8,733 bases of DNA from an uncultured Actinomycetes bacterium (GTDB taxonomy: Bacteria; Actinomycetota; Actinomycetes; Nanopelagicales; Nanopelagicaceae). The DNA lies in contig CAINSH010000193.1 in the NCBI GenBank assembly GCA_903852955.1, positions 1 through 8,733 on the forward strand, in the 5' to 3' direction. Position numbers and translations under genes: made by a program. Shown piece by piece: positions 7,714-8,733 of the stretch (position 1 is its first letter; every line of letters starts with the position of its first letter). The notes under the pieces were generated by a model, which saw only the letters and a program-made list of their open reading frames with translations, was not told the DNA's origin and did no database searches.

Positions 7714-8712
7714 TTATCGATCCAGAAGATTTTGTGTGGGTGAATATGTGGTTCCAGATCTGCGCTTTGCGATTGCGCTAAGCGCTTCGAGCACAACTCG
7801 GTTAGCCAAAATTGCTGTGATATCAGCACTATCAAAAGCTGGTGCGACTTCTACAACATCAATTCCTACAACTGGAAGTTCAAGACATATGCGGCGCACT
7901 GATTCCAATAGTTCACGGCTGGTCATGCCTCCAGGTTCTGGTGTTCCAGTACCTGGTGCCATTCCTGGATCAACTACATCGATATCTACTGACAAAAAGA
8001 CGCCGTCGCATTGATCGGTCAAAATTGAAAACGATTCATCTAGGACTGTATTTAACCCACGATGATGAATTTCAGTCATCTCATAAGAACGCATCCCTTG
8101 ATCGCGCATCCAATCAAGTGTCATTGAATCTGGCCAATAGCCACGCAAACCAAGTTGCAAGAATCTATCTCCGCGAACTGTGCCAGTATCAATTAATCGC
8201 CGCATCGGAGTTCCGTGGCCGACTAAAGCGCCCCATTGATCTTCGCCAGTATCTGCATGAGCATCAAAGTGAATCATTGAAATCTTACCCATGCCCCGAT
8301 GGCGTGCGATGCCTGCAACATCGGCAGATGCGATTGAGTGATCTCCACCTAAAATAACTGGAATTGCTCCGGCGCGCGAAATCTTTTCAGTAGCTTGCGC
8401 CAGAACTTCAAGAGATGCAACTAAATCACTTCCTGGCATTAATAAGTCGCCAGCATCCACAACTTTCATCTCTTTTAATGAATCTATTCGAAGCGCTAAA
8501 TGTGGGCGTTCGGCATCATGTGGCAGATAATCTCCACCGCGAATTGCTTGTGGGCCAAACTTTGCACCTGAACGATGTGAGGTTCCACTGTCAATTGGTG
8601 CACCAACAATCACAACATCAGCATCGGCATAAGTTGATTCAACATCTAGATCACAGCGCTCGATTCCAAGGAAAGTGAAATCTGGACCGTACATGTTGCC
8701 GTGATTAGTCAT
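7714..8712 (-). CDS. Arginase/agmatinase-family ureohydrolase (substrate uncertain)
   Basis: Members hydrolyse a guanidino group to urea plus an amine using two manganese ions. The 332 residues contain all the family metal motifs: GGDHS (122-126, H125), DAHAD (150-154, D150/H152/D154) and SVDIDVVDP (241-249, D243/D245), plus GTSHRSGAKFGPQAIR (43-58) and GHGTPMRR (165-172) of agmatinase-like enzymes. Agmatinase (SpeB, agmatine to putrescine) is the conventional label, but guanidinobutyrase, guanidinopropionase, guanidine hydrolase and formimidoylglutamase-like activities share these motifs. The N-terminal GPDFTFLGIERCDLD and YLPHDAERPHLALRID stretches look like an actinobacterial subgroup, so I give no symbol. 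The ATG at 8712 lacks a binding sequence but has a TATTCT box six bases before it, fitting a leaderless message; a second in-frame ATG lies six codons later. It abuts dxr with no gap. Confidence 0.88.
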   Translation of the reverse strand: MTNHGNMYGPDFTFLGIERCDLDVESTYADADVVIVGAPIDSGTSHRSGAKFGPQAIRGGDYLPHDAERPHLALRIDSLKEMKVVDAGDLLMPGSDLVASLEVLAQATEKISRAGAIPVILGGDHSIASADVAGIARHRGMGKISMIHFDAHADTGEDQWGALVGHGTPMRRLIDTGTVRGDRFLQLGLRGYWPDSMTLDWMRDQGMRSYEMTEIHHRGLNTVLDESFSILTDQCDGVFLSVDIDVVDPGMAPGTGTPEPGGMTSRELLESVRRICLELPVVGIDVVEVAPAFDSADITAILANRVVLEALSAIAKRRSGTTYSPTQNLLDR

Positions 8713-8718
8713 GGCTTA

Positions 8719-8724
8719 AGAATA
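8719..8724 (-). promoter_or_regulatory. Possible -10 box giving a leaderless ureohydrolase transcript
   Basis: TATTCT on the minus strand (fits TAnnnT) is separated from the ATG at 8712 by six bases, TAAGCC. This spacing would start transcription at or next to the A of the start codon, a common arrangement in actinobacteria, and there is no Shine-Dalgarno sequence. Any -35 box lies beyond the right edge, so this is a short consensus match only. Confidence 0.4.
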
Positions 8725-8733
8725 GAGGTAAAG

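Noticed and set aside
7842..8357. 171-codon open frame on the plus strand opposite the ureohydrolase
   Set aside because: It mirrors a conserved gene; its composition (Leu/His/Gln-rich) and lack of motifs mark it as a shadow frame.
1..8733. Search for CRISPR arrays, tRNA/rRNA genes, insertion sequences, toxin-antitoxin or defence genes
   Set aside because: Nothing of the kind was seen; about 97 percent of the window is covered by recognised coding sequence.

Overview
The window reads as a stretch of chromosome from a small-genome, AT-leaning member of the Actinobacteria (Actinomycetota). Two observations support this. The gene order dxr - rip1/rseP - ispG - proS - rimP - nusA - infB is the one known from Streptomyces and, in part, from Mycobacterium (dxr-rip1-gcpE). 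The proteins also match actinobacterial versions closely: the IspG N-terminus with its APRRKTRQ stretch, the GPLG-type first KH loop of NusA, and a NusA without the C-terminal repeats of enterobacteria. Base composition is moderate by eye (not counted), unlike high-GC soil actinobacteria, and genes are packed with 0-42 base gaps or 1-base overlaps. Together these suggest a streamlined freshwater lineage such as the acI/Nanopelagicales group. That placement is an inference.

Every gene lies on the minus strand, so transcription runs from the right edge to the left. From right to left: an arginase/agmatinase-family ureohydrolase (7714-8712); dxr, the second step of the MEP isoprenoid pathway (6568-7713); a site-2 intramembrane metalloprotease of the Rip1/RseP type (5423-6568); ispG, a late iron-sulfur step of the same pathway (4239 to about 5390); proS (2505-4229); a TauE/SafE-type membrane permease (1718-2500); rimP (1202-1675); nusA (228-1202); and the first 16 codons of infB, cut by the left edge. 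The only gap over 100 bases is the nusA-infB interval, about 180 bases, where many bacteria carry ylxR. No ylxR can be read there.

The genes group into three modules: isoprenoid precursor synthesis plus a membrane protease; prolyl-tRNA charging plus a permease of unknown cargo; and the ribosome-maturation, transcription-elongation and translation-initiation block rimP-nusA-infB. A good -35/-10 pair (TTGATA, 18 bases, TACAAT) sits over the end of the permease gene and could give the rimP-nusA-infB block its own transcription. A TATTCT box six bases before the ureohydrolase ATG suggests a leaderless transcript at the head of the visible cluster.

Most of the window is conserved housekeeping. 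I found no mobile element, CRISPR array, RNA gene, toxin-antitoxin pair or defence system, and no convincing undescribed system. The points worth a second look are the ureohydrolase and permease inserted into or next to the conserved block, the missing ylxR with its odd leader region, and two start-codon or promoter questions.
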